The notes under the pieces are model-generated. The model saw only the letters and a list, made by a program, of their open reading frames with translations, had not been told where the DNA came from and did no database searches. From the NCBI GenBank assembly GCA_001701225.1, contig DAAQ01000030.1, forward strand, positions 1-64,000: DNA of 64,000 bases. The letters run 5' to 3'. The stretch is from Bacteroidales bacterium H5. GTDB lineage: Bacteria > Bacteroidota > Bacteroidia > Bacteroidales > Muribaculaceae. This document shows, one piece after another, positions 25,103-33,566 of this stretch; positions within the stretch are counted from its first letter, which is position 1, and the number at the start of each line of letters is the position of its first letter. Both the position numbers and the translations under genes were made by a program.

Positions 25103-26539
25103 ATGTATAAAAAGACGATATATTCACGCTTCAGGGAAATGGCCGGGAGGTGGCCCGTAGCGACTGCAGTCATCGAGGAAGGACGCACACTCGATTATGC
25201 CACGCTCGACAGCATGGCAGATGCGATAATGGCCAAATTCGCCGACAGGCATCCCAAAACCGTCGGAATCATGATGAGCCACGGAGCCGAACAGATTGCG
25301 GCGATGCTTGCCGTGCTCAAGAGCGGTGCGGCCTATGTCCCCGCCGAACCTTCGTTGCCCCGCGAGCGCATAGACTATATGATGAAGACTGCCGGTGTGG
25401 AGTTAGTCATCACCGACGACTATTGCCGGGACCTCCAGAAACCGACGGCTCAAATGCCCGACAGGTCCGAGCCTGACGGAACGGCCTATATCCTATTCAC
25501 GTCCGGCACATCGGGCAAACCCAAAGGTGTGATGGTAGAGAACCATTCGGTGGTCAACTATGCCGAGGCATTCGAAGCCGAGTTCCATACCGGGCCCGGC
25601 GAAGTTATGCTGCAATACTCGGTGTGCTCGTTCGACATATTCGTCGAGGAGGTCTTCACGACCCTGCTCAATGGCGCCGCGGTATGCATCCCACCCGCCG
25701 CCATCCATGACGGAACGGCGGAAGACCTGATGCGTTTTGCCGCCCGTCACGGCGTGACAATCATCGACGGTTTCCCATATCTGCTGGCCGAGCTGAACAA
25801 GCTCCCCGCTATTCCCGGGTCGGTAAAGCTGATAATCAGCGGAGGCGATGTGCTGCGTGCAAGCTATATCTCCAGGCTCAAGGATTCAGGCACAAGAATC
25901 TACAACACTTACGGGCCGTCGGAGACCACGGTATGCTCCAACTATTTCCGCGTCGATGACGCCAAACCGCTTGCCGACGGGACATATCCTGTCGGCAAGG
26001 CAGTCAAGGGTGTAGAGGTGCGCATCCTCAACAAGAGACTGCGGGAGGTGCCCAAAGGAACCACAGGCGAGATATGTATCTCGGGCGAGGGAGTGGCACG
26101 CGGGTATATCGGCAATCCTCCCGAACAGAAGAATTTCGTCACGCTCGCAGACGGCACCCGGCTGTACCGAAGCGGAGACATGGGTTATGAGCTTCCCGAC
26201 GGCAATATCGCCTTCCTCCATCGCAAGGATGAGCAAGTGATGATACTCGGCAAGCGCGTCGAGCCTGAGGAGGTGGAGAACGTGCTCAACACATGTCCCG
26301 AGGTCGAGAGAGGGATTGTCCGCGCTTTCCTCGACGAGAGCGGGCTGCATTATCTCGTAGCCTATCTCGTGCCCCGCGCAGGCTGCAGGCTGCACGACAT
26401 ACGCCGCTGGCTCACCCACAGACTCACTGATTTCATGGTGCCCGAGTATTTTGTCCGTATGGCACATATTCCCATCTCCCGCCGCGGCAAGGTCGATATG
26501 GCCGCCCTCCCCGTGGTGATGAAGGAGGGAGGTGTGTGA
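25103..26539 (+). CDS. stand-alone amino-acid adenylation enzyme (NRPS A-domain/DltA-like)
   Basis: A 478-residue ANL-superfamily enzyme expected to activate a carboxylic acid, probably an amino acid, as an acyl-adenylate. Core motifs are intact: LKSGAAYVPAEPSLPRERI, ILFTSGTSGKPKGVMVENHS (A3), YNTYGPSETTV (A5), GEICISGEGVARGYIG, YRSGDMGYELPDGNIAFLHR (A7), and the C-terminal ISRRGKVDMAALP with the A10 lysine. No carrier or condensation domain is attached or nearby. The ATG at 25103 with AAAGGA upstream is preferred over the frame's TTG at 25082. It is coupled to the GNAT gene behind it. Substrate unknown. Confidence 0.85.
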   Translation: MYKKTIYSRFREMAGRWPVATAVIEEGRTLDYATLDSMADAIMAKFADRHPKTVGIMMSHGAEQIAAMLAVLKSGAAYVPAEPSLPRERIDYMMKTAGVELVITDDYCRDLQKPTAQMPDRSEPDGTAYILFTSGTSGKPKGVMVENHSVVNYAEAFEAEFHTGPGEVMLQYSVCSFDIFVEEVFTTLLNGAAVCIPPAAIHDGTAEDLMRFAARHGVTIIDGFPYLLAELNKLPAIPGSVKLIISGGDVLRASYISRLKDSGTRIYNTYGPSETTVCSNYFRVDDAKPLADGTYPVGKAVKGVEVRILNKRLREVPKGTTGEICISGEGVARGYIGNPPEQKNFVTLADGTRLYRSGDMGYELPDGNIAFLHRKDEQVMILGKRVEPEEVENVLNTCPEVERGIVRAFLDESGLHYLVAYLVPRAGCRLHDIRRWLTHRLTDFMVPEYFVRMAHIPISRRGKVDMAALPVVMKEGGV

Positions 26540-26982
26540 TGATAGGTTTGCGACAGGTCACGGCCATACCGACATTGATGATGTGGCGCGCCGAGGTGAT
26601 ACGTCATGTCTTCGGCATCGAGCCCGCAAAGAGACTGCTGGTAGAGAACAGGCGATATTACCGCACACATATCCCCGACGGGACTCACCTCGCCTTTGTG
26701 GCCGATATTGACGGCGAGCCGTGCGGCTGCGGTGGAGTATGCTTCAGCGACGAGCTACCGTCGCCCGACAATCCCACAGGCCGGTGCGCATATCTGATGA
26801 ACATATATGTCCGCGAGCCATACAGACACTCGGGAGTGGGACAGGCCATCGTGAGCCGCCTCATCAGCGAGGCACGAGACCGGGGGTGCGGCAAGATTTA
26901 TCTCGAATCCACTGCCGAGGGGCACCGGTTTTATGATACTCTCGGATTCGCCGATATGCCCGACATGATGAAACTGAGGTAA
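26539..26982 (+). CDS. GNAT family N-acetyltransferase
   Basis: A 147-residue acetyltransferase. The acetyl-CoA site is visible as YLMNIYVREPYRHSGVGQAI (V-x-x-x-x-R-x-x-G-x-G pattern), followed by ARDRGCGKIYLESTAEGHRF and YDTLGFADMPDMM. The start ATG shares its first base with the adenylation gene's stop codon (TGATG) and is preceded by GGAGGGAGG, so the two genes are translated together. It may acetylate, or move, the amino acid activated by its partner (inference). Confidence 0.85.
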   Translation: MIGLRQVTAIPTLMMWRAEVIRHVFGIEPAKRLLVENRRYYRTHIPDGTHLAFVADIDGEPCGCGGVCFSDELPSPDNPTGRCAYLMNIYVREPYRHSGVGQAIVSRLISEARDRGCGKIYLESTAEGHRFYDTLGFADMPDMMKLR

Positions 26983-27009
26983 AATATACCCCGGAAAAAA
27001 GGGACAACC

Positions 27010-27041
27010 GTTGCCGCAATCAGCATTTATGTGTAATTTTG
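27010..27041 (+). promoter_or_regulatory. promoter of the peptidoglycan-salvage operon
   Basis: gTTG (27010-27013), 20 bp, TAATTTTG (27034-27041). It would give a 5' leader of about 90 bases before the ATG at 27139, which has a strong GGAGG ribosome site at 27124-27128. I see no clear riboswitch fold in the leader. Confidence 0.75.
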
Positions 27042-27138
27042 CTAAAAATATCCGGATTGCGACAATTTTTGCAAACTCCTCCCCCTCAGACATGGGCACG
27101 GGGCGTTATAATATGAAATATCCGGAGGAACTGTCCCT

Positions 27139-30018
27139 ATGAAGCGTTATCTGTTCATAATATTCACCATCCTCATTGCCGGATGTCTCTGTGCCGACGG
27201 CGCTACCCGACGCAAGAAAACGACAAAGAAGAAAAAGACGGCAAAGACAACCCAGGTGGTGCGCAAGAATGTACCCCCGCGTACATCGGGCCCGTTTGTG
27301 GTGCGCACAGACGCGCCCGAGGCTCCCGATGGGCTGCAGGGTGATGTCATAGCCCTGTGGCAGAGTCACGGCCGTTACTGGAACAGCAAGGAGGACCGGT
27401 GGTCATGGCAGAGGGCCAGGCTCATGGGTACGGTCGAGGACCTGTTTCCGCAAGCGTTCGTCGTGCCTTACCTCATCCCGATGCTCGAGGATGCCGGGGC
27501 ATACGTCATCACTCCTCGCGAGCGTGACATGACCGATGTGGAGGTCGTGGTCGATGCCGACGGAGGCAACGCCCAGAAAGGATATGCCGAGAAGAACGGC
27601 AAGGAACATTGGACTGATGCCGGTGTCACAGGATTCGGATACAAGAAATCTATCCTGACAGGCACAGACAACCCGTTCCGCATGGGCTCGGCGCGCAAGG
27701 TTGCCACCGTCAAGGATGCCTCGAAGGCCTCGAAGGCCGTCTGGACCGCCGACATCCCCGAGGCCGGGGAGTATGCAGTCTATGTCAGCTATACCTCCCT
27801 GCCCGAAAGCGCGACCGATGCCCGTTATCGCGTGAGGTCGCTGAGGGGCGAGGAGGAGTTTCAGGTCAACCAGACCATGGGCGGAGGCACATGGGTGTAT
27901 CTCGGCACATTCCCGTTCGCCAAAGGGGAGACTCCGGCGGTCGAGCTGCTCAACGTGAGCGATGACGAGGACAAGGTCGTCACCGCCGATGCCGTGCGCA
28001 TAGGGGGCGGTATGGGCAATGTGGCACGCGGAGGCGAGACAAGCGGTTATCCCAGATGGTGCGAGGGAGCAAGATACTGGATGCAGTGGGCCGGAGTGCC
28101 GTCGTCGGTCTACTCCGTTACAGACGGCAAGGATGACTATGAGGACGACTACAAGGGGCGCGGCATGTGGGTGAACTACATGGCGGGAGGCTCAAAATCG
28201 CTTCCCGGTGAGCCGGGTCTCGGAATCCCCGTCGACCTTTCGTTCGCATTCCACACGGATGCGGGTACCACCTCAGACCAGTACACCACAGTAGGCACAT
28301 TGCCCATAGTGGCGACATCAGGCGCGCCGCTCGGCAACGGCAAATCGCGCACCACCTCGCGGCGACTCGCAGAGATAATCACCGACCAGGTGGTCGGCGA
28401 CATACAGACGTTGCACGACCCCGGATGGAACCGCCGCAAATTGCGTGACAAAGCATATCACGAGGCCCGCGAACCGAGGGTCCCTGCAATGCTCATCGAA
28501 CTGATGAGCCATCAGAATTTTGCCGATATGCGCTATGGACTCGACCCGACCTTCAGGTTTGACGTGTGCAGGGCCATCTACAAGGGAATGCTCAAATATC
28601 TGCACGAGGTGCAGGGGACACCATACGTCGTGACTCCCCTCCCGGTGAAAGACTTTGCAATCAGCGGCAAGGATGGCGTCTACAACCTGTCATGGCATCA
28701 GACACCCGACCCGCTTGAGAAGACCGCCAAGGCCGACTATTATATAGTGTACGAGCGCGTTGACTCGGGTGTGTTCACGGAATATGCCGTGACCGACGAC
28801 CCGTATATCACCGTGCGTCCACAGGACAGCCGCATATATTCATACAAGGTTGTGGCCGCCAACAAGGGGGGACTCTCGTTCCCGTCTGAGGTGCTTGCAC
28901 TCTGCGACATGCCGGGCGACCTCCCTATGGTGACCATAGTCAACGGATTCACCCGCGTGTCGGGCCCTGCCGAAGTGTATGAGGATGGAAATATCGGCTT
29001 CGATTATGCCGAGGACCACGGTGTGCCCTATATCCGCGATATACATTATACAGGCGAGCAGACCGAATTCCGTCCCAACGAGAAATGGATAAACAACGAT
29101 GCCCCGGGCCACGGTTCAAGCCGGGCCACACACGAGACCGAGATAATAGCCGGAAACACTTTTGATTTCGTCTACATGCACGGCGAGGCCGTGCGGAGTG
29201 CCGGACATGGGTTTGTATCGAGCAGCCTCGGAGGTTTCATAGGACGTATACCCGCTACACCTATAGTCGACCTTATCCTGGGCAAACAGAAAGAAATTAC
29301 TGTCGGAGGGACGTCGCGCACAAAGTTCAAGCCGTTCACTACCGAACTGAAACAGCGTCTCACCGAGTTCTGTGACGCCGGAGGCTCACTGCTGGTCAGC
29401 GGCAGCTATATAGGCACCGACCTGTTCGACAATCCCCTGAGCATGCCGTCGGTGGCACAGGATGACGGACGGTTCGCCCGACAGATACTCGGTGTGGAGT
29501 GGCGTCAGGCCGATGCCACAGCGACAGGTGGTGTCAAGGAGGTCGGCGGACGGTTTGCACAGTTCAAGCCGGGACTGAAATTCTCTTTCAGACAGGAGCT
29601 CAACGCCGAATGTTATGCCGTTGAGTCGCCCGAATCGTTCGCGCCCGTCAATCCATCGGCAGGGTGTCCTATATTGCGTTATACGGAAAATGATTTCGTA
29701 GCGGCGACCGCCTCGTCCATGGCAACCCACAGAGTTGTGGTGATGGGATTCCCTTTCGAGACAATCAGCGAGCCTAGGGCCCGAGTGTCACTGATGAAGA
29801 GCATTCTCGGATTCTTTGACCAGTCGCCTGTCAAGTATTCGGGGCGCGTCACCGTATATCCCGAGACGATGCTCCCGGTCGATGATGACGACACCCTCGC
29901 TGCCACAGACCCCGAAGGTGACACCATAGGCTCTGTGCCACGCGGACAGGCTACCCAGGCCGAGGAACCCAGGCCCAAGCGACGCAAACGCGACATGACG
30001 GGAGACAACAACACTTAA
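27139..30018 (+). CDS. surface lipoprotein amidase (Amidase_3-like with golvesin-type insert)
   Basis: A 959-residue lipoprotein (lipobox LIAGC, Cys16) with a basic linker (RRKKTTKKKKTAKT). The zinc-amidase pattern of N-acetylmuramoyl-L-alanine amidase type 3 can be traced: His77 (WQSHGRYW), Glu100 (GTVEDLF), His372 (FAFHTDAGTT) and catalytic Glu454 (AMLIELMSHQN). A golvesin-C-like beta-sandwich (about 200-300; YAVYVSYTSLPESATDARYR) is inserted between the second and third ligands. A fibronectin-III-like domain (about 500-590) and a long C-terminal region follow. Such proteins are often labelled xanthan lyase in Bacteroidetes; the amidase reading fits the operon better. First gene of an eight-gene operon. 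Confidence 0.78.
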   Translation: MKRYLFIIFTILIAGCLCADGATRRKKTTKKKKTAKTTQVVRKNVPPRTSGPFVVRTDAPEAPDGLQGDVIALWQSHGRYWNSKEDRWSWQRARLMGTVEDLFPQAFVVPYLIPMLEDAGAYVITPRERDMTDVEVVVDADGGNAQKGYAEKNGKEHWTDAGVTGFGYKKSILTGTDNPFRMGSARKVATVKDASKASKAVWTADIPEAGEYAVYVSYTSLPESATDARYRVRSLRGEEEFQVNQTMGGGTWVYLGTFPFAKGETPAVELLNVSDDEDKVVTADAVRIGGGMGNVARGGETSGYPRWCEGARYWMQWAGVPSSVYSVTDGKDDYEDDYKGRGMWVNYMAGGSKSLPGEPGLGIPVDLSFAFHTDAGTTSDQYTTVGTLPIVATSGAPLGNGKSRTTSRRLAEIITDQVVGDIQTLHDPGWNRRKLRDKAYHEAREPRVPAMLIELMSHQNFADMRYGLDPTFRFDVCRAIYKGMLKYLHEVQGTPYVVTPLPVKDFAISGKDGVYNLSWHQTPDPLEKTAKADYYIVYERVDSGVFTEYAVTDDPYITVRPQDSRIYSYKVVAANKGGLSFPSEVLALCDMPGDLPMVTIVNGFTRVSGPAEVYEDGNIGFDYAEDHGVPYIRDIHYTGEQTEFRPNEKWINNDAPGHGSSRATHETEIIAGNTFDFVYMHGEAVRSAGHGFVSSSLGGFIGRIPATPIVDLILGKQKEITVGGTSRTKFKPFTTELKQRLTEFCDAGGSLLVSGSYIGTDLFDNPLSMPSVAQDDGRFARQILGVEWRQADATATGGVKEVGGRFAQFKPGLKFSFRQELNAECYAVESPESFAPVNPSAGCPILRYTENDFVAATASSMATHRVVVMGFPFETISEPRARVSLMKSILGFFDQSPVKYSGRVTVYPETMLPVDDDDTLAATDPEGDTIGSVPRGQATQAEEPRPKRRKRDMTGDNNT

Positions 30019-30029
30019 ATCACGACAAT

Positions 30030-31337
30030 ATGCTATCATCATCACATATTCTTGCAATAGCCGCCGCAGCCACGGGAGAGTGGACGGTGATACCCCTGAC
30101 CAGACGCCAGGTCAAATGGGCTCCCGGTGGACTGCGCCGTCTCGAGCAGGTGGCTGCAATGACCGGGGCACCGTTGGTCTATTGCGACTGGCTCGACGGA
30201 ACAGTGCCCCACCCTCTCACAGACTGCCTTGAGGGCTCGGTAAGAGACGATTTCGATTTCGGCCATCTTGTAGTCGTGCCCACACCGCTCCTCAAAGAGG
30301 TTGCCGCGGAGATGAGGGGCGACTACAAGGCAGCCGGATGGTATGACCTGCGGCTGAGGCTGATGCGCAGGGGCAGACCGTTCCACCTCGCCGAAACGCT
30401 CTATTCTGCCGGGCCGGAGAACAAGTCTGAGGATAGCGAGGCACAGTTCAGCTATGTCGACCCGCGCAACCGCGCGTCGCAGATAGAGATGGAACAGGTG
30501 TTTACCGAACATCTCAAAGCCATACGAGCCTATCTCGCACCCTCGCAGTGCCGCAAGACAGATGTCAGCCGTGGAGAGTTCCCGGTCGAGGCATCGGTCA
30601 TAATCCCTGTCCGCAACCGATGCCGCACCATCCGCGACGCCGTGCGGTCGGCATTGTCGCAGGTTACAGATTTCCCCTTCAACGTCATCGTGGTCGACAA
30701 CCGCAGCGACGACGGCACCGCGGAGATTCTTGCGGAGATTGCCGCTGAAGACCCGAGGCTCGTGGTCAAGTCTACCGCAAGCATCCCCTATCCCGCCATA
30801 GGCATAGGAGGATGCTGGAACATAGCTATCTGCTCGGAAGAGTGCGGACGCTTTGCCGTCCAGCTCGACAGCGACGACCTCTATTCGTCCGAGTCGGTGC
30901 TGACACGGATTGTGGACAAATTCCGCGAGGAGCAGTGCGCTATGGTCGTAGGCTCGTACACACTGACAGATTTCGACGGCAACACCATACCGCCCGGACT
31001 GATAGACCATGCCGAGTGGACAGACGGAAACGGACGCAACAACGCCCTGCGCATCAATGGCCTCGGTGCCCCGAGGGCATTCTATACACCCGTGGCGAGG
31101 GAGATACGTTTTCCCGACACATGCTATGGCGAGGACTATGCGATGGGACTTGCCATATCGCGCAGCTACGGCATCGGTAGGATTTATGAATCGCTCTACC
31201 TGTGCCGCCGCTGGGAGGACAACACCGACCATGCCCTGCCGCTCGAGCGCATCAACCGCAACAACCTCTATAAGGATTCATTACGCACAGCAGAAATACT
31301 GAAACGACAACAGATCAATGAGCACACCACCAAATAA
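30030..31337 (+). CDS. glycosyltransferase family 2 with extra N-terminal half
   Basis: A 435-residue cytoplasmic protein. The C-terminal 245 residues are a GT2 domain: ASVIIPVRNRCRTIRDAVRS (about 189-208), VVDNRSDDGTAEIL, then QLDSDDLYSSE (DxD-type metal site, about 280-285) and YGEDYAMGLAI. The N-terminal 185 residues (WTVIPLTRRQVKWAPGG; VYCDWLDG; GHLVVVPTPLLKEVAAE) look like a second, decayed half of a glycosyltransferase fold. No membrane helix is seen. The next gene starts inside its last 20 bases. Its donor and acceptor are unknown; a role in handling imported or recycled sugars is inferred from the operon. Confidence 0.8.
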   Translation: MLSSSHILAIAAAATGEWTVIPLTRRQVKWAPGGLRRLEQVAAMTGAPLVYCDWLDGTVPHPLTDCLEGSVRDDFDFGHLVVVPTPLLKEVAAEMRGDYKAAGWYDLRLRLMRRGRPFHLAETLYSAGPENKSEDSEAQFSYVDPRNRASQIEMEQVFTEHLKAIRAYLAPSQCRKTDVSRGEFPVEASVIIPVRNRCRTIRDAVRSALSQVTDFPFNVIVVDNRSDDGTAEILAEIAAEDPRLVVKSTASIPYPAIGIGGCWNIAICSEECGRFAVQLDSDDLYSSESVLTRIVDKFREEQCAMVVGSYTLTDFDGNTIPPGLIDHAEWTDGNGRNNALRINGLGAPRAFYTPVAREIRFPDTCYGEDYAMGLAISRSYGIGRIYESLYLCRRWEDNTDHALPLERINRNNLYKDSLRTAEILKRQQINEHTTK

Positions 31338-32274
31338 CGACCGGCTCGGACACGAAGCCCTCGAATATTTCTTCGCAGGGCAAATCAAACTTTGGCCCAT
31401 GTTAGGGGAAAACATCGACAAGCTCGTGAAGGCCACCGAAGACGAAAAGGTGTTCTTTATTGACAGCACCGTCTGGGAGGTATCAGCCTGCTCCCTCTCA
31501 TTCCGCAAGGCTTCGGCAACAGCCGACATAGACAAGGCGCTGGCCGGAGAACGCCCATGTTTCCTTTGCGAGAATGCCAGACCGAAAGAACAGAAGCACA
31601 TCATCTGGGAGGGTTATGACATACTGGCCAATCCCTATCCCCTGAGCGTGCTCCACCTCACGATAGCCGCACGCGAGCATACTCCCCAGCTCATAGCCCC
31701 GCATATACACGACATGGCGCGGCTGACACGCCTGTTGCCCGACCATGCGATATTTTACAACGGCCCGCGCTGTGGCGCGTCAGCACCCGACCACATGCAT
31801 TTCCAGGCAGTCGACAAAAGGCTGATGTATAACTTCACATCAAGGCGCGATATGCTGATGCCGCTGAGACCCGAGGGCAAAAGCACGGCGATGATGGCGG
31901 TCAGGGAACTCGCGCCATTCCCCTATATCCATATCCTCGCCACAAAAGACAGTGAGCTGCTGCCGCTTTTCGGCCGCGTCATGGCCGCGCTCCCCGCCGG
32001 CGACCCCGAGCCGATGGTAAACATCCTGGCGTGGAAGGAAAAGAAAGGCACTTCGGTGGTCATAATCCCACGCAAGGCCCACAGACCTGCGTGTTATGGT
32101 ACCGGCGAGGACGGGATGCTGATAAGCCCGGCAACCCTCGAGATGGCCGGATTTTTCACCTGCGCACGCCCTGAGGATGTCGACAAGCTGAACGCGGAAA
32201 CCGTGCAGCAGATATATGATGACGTCTGCCTGAGCGGCGACAACATGGACCCGATATACGAGAAACTGAAATGA
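31318..32274 (+). CDS. DUF4922 protein, GalT/HIT-like nucleotidyltransferase or phosphorylase
   Basis: A 318-residue cytoplasmic protein. It carries CFLC at 81-84 and, further on, GPRCGASAPDHMHFQAVDK with His159-Met-His161-Phe-Gln163. This is the H-x-H-x-Q active site of the galactose-1-phosphate uridylyltransferase branch of the HIT superfamily, which includes GDP-sugar and Ap4A phosphorylases. It would transfer or release a nucleotide from a sugar phosphate. It starts 20 bases inside the glycosyltransferase gene and ends overlapping the SpoIID gene by 4 bases. In a cluster with a sugar kinase, activation of a recycled amino sugar 1-phosphate is a reasonable guess. Confidence 0.75.
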   Translation: MSTPPNNDRLGHEALEYFFAGQIKLWPMLGENIDKLVKATEDEKVFFIDSTVWEVSACSLSFRKASATADIDKALAGERPCFLCENARPKEQKHIIWEGYDILANPYPLSVLHLTIAAREHTPQLIAPHIHDMARLTRLLPDHAIFYNGPRCGASAPDHMHFQAVDKRLMYNFTSRRDMLMPLRPEGKSTAMMAVRELAPFPYIHILATKDSELLPLFGRVMAALPAGDPEPMVNILAWKEKKGTSVVIIPRKAHRPACYGTGEDGMLISPATLEMAGFFTCARPEDVDKLNAETVQQIYDDVCLSGDNMDPIYEKLK

Positions 32275-33566
32275 CGAGCCAGCCAACTGTAGCCGTAGGA
32301 ATCCTCTCGGCCAAGGAGATACATTTCACACTCACCGGAATCTTCTCTACTCCCGGAGAGGCTGTCGTGACAGGGCATCAGACCGTGCGTCTCTCCGAAG
32401 GGGGGATGGGGGTGGAATGGAACGGTAAGATTTCACACGATATAGAATTCGTCCCGACATCCGCCGACGGCGATACATTCGAACTCGAAGGGGTGACGAT
32501 TGGAGTAAATTTCCACTGGGAGCGCAAGGAGAACCAGCGTTTCCACGGCTCGCTGCGCATAGTGTGCCATGACGGCGCCCTCACGGCCATAAACATCATC
32601 CCTGCCGAGGATTATCTCGTGTCCGTGATTTCGAGCGAGATGAGCACTACATCGTCCGCGGCACTGCTGCGCGCCCACGCCGTCATATCGCGCTCATGGC
32701 TTATGGCACGCATAAACTCGCCCCGCACACTCAAGGCTCCTGTGGCAAAGAAAGCATCCGGCGAGGTGATAAGATGGTGGGACCATGAGGACCACGACAT
32801 CTTTGATGTATGCGCCGATGACCACTGCCAGCGCTATCAGGGCATCGGACGTGCCACAGGGACAGCGGCGGCAAGCGCGGTGGCCGACACACGGGGCATG
32901 GTGCTGACCGATGCTGACGGAAAACTGTGCGACACACGCTTCTCCAAATGCTGCGGAGGGGTGTTCGAGCGGTTCGAATCGTGCTGGGACGACGAGCCTC
33001 ACCCCTACCTCGTGCCACGCCGCGACTGGACCGACCCGATGGACTTTCCCGACCTGAGCGTCGAGGAGAATGCCGTGGCATGGATAGAGGGGGCTCCCGA
33101 AGCGTTCTGCAACACAAGGTCAGAGAGGATACTCGGTCAGGTGCTCAACTCATACGACCGCGAGCAGCTCGATTTCTACCGCTGGGAAGAACATTATACC
33201 ACCGCACGTATCTCACACCTGGTCAACACCCGGCTCGGCACAGACCTCGGTGACATCACCGGCCTCATACCCATTGAACGCGGCACCTCGGGACGCATCG
33301 TGAGGCTGAGAATCACAGGTACAAAGGGCGAGGTGACCATAGGCAAGGAGCTCATGATACGCCGCGCACTCTCCGAGAGCCATCTGCGCAGCTCGGCATT
33401 CACCGTCCGAAAGACCGAAGACGGATTCACACTCCGCGGAGCCGGATGGGGTCACGGCGTGGGGCTCTGCCAGATAGGGGCTGCCGTGATGGGCGAGCGC
33501 GGATACGCATACGAGGAGATACTCGCGAGATATTATCCAGGAGCAAGACTTACAAGACTGTACTGA
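32271..33566 (+). CDS. SpoIID/LytB-domain protein without a signal peptide
   Basis: A 431-residue protein with a SpoIID domain in its middle and C-terminal parts: AEDYLVSVISSEMSTTSSAA (Glu123 matches the catalytic Glu of SpoIID lytic transglycosylases), LRAHAVISRSWLMARI, and the ending GAGWGHGVGLCQIGAAVMGE, which is the family signature. An insert (about 150-290) includes FDVCADDHCQRYQG and CGGVFERFES, with several cysteines. Known SpoIID enzymes act on the outer side of the membrane on denuded glycan. Here the N-terminus (MTSQPTVAVGILSAKEIHF) has no signal peptide, so a cytoplasmic role on imported fragments is possible. It overlaps both neighbours. Confidence 0.85.
   Translation: MTSQPTVAVGILSAKEIHFTLTGIFSTPGEAVVTGHQTVRLSEGGMGVEWNGKISHDIEFVPTSADGDTFELEGVTIGVNFHWERKENQRFHGSLRIVCHDGALTAINIIPAEDYLVSVISSEMSTTSSAALLRAHAVISRSWLMARINSPRTLKAPVAKKASGEVIRWWDHEDHDIFDVCADDHCQRYQGIGRATGTAAASAVADTRGMVLTDADGKLCDTRFSKCCGGVFERFESCWDDEPHPYLVPRRDWTDPMDFPDLSVEENAVAWIEGAPEAFCNTRSERILGQVLNSYDREQLDFYRWEEHYTTARISHLVNTRLGTDLGDITGLIPIERGTSGRIVRLRITGTKGEVTIGKELMIRRALSESHLRSSAFTVRKTEDGFTLRGAGWGHGVGLCQIGAAVMGERGYAYEEILARYYPGARLTRLY

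Noticed and set aside
25103..26982. Non-ribosomal peptide synthetase cluster
   Set aside because: Only one adenylation enzyme and one GNAT protein are present. No condensation, carrier or thioesterase domain is found within the window.
33446..33566. Longer start for the AmpG-like permease
   Set aside because: The extra 40 codons run in another frame of the SpoIID gene and give an Arg-rich sequence; the ATG at 33566 leads straight into the first membrane helix.
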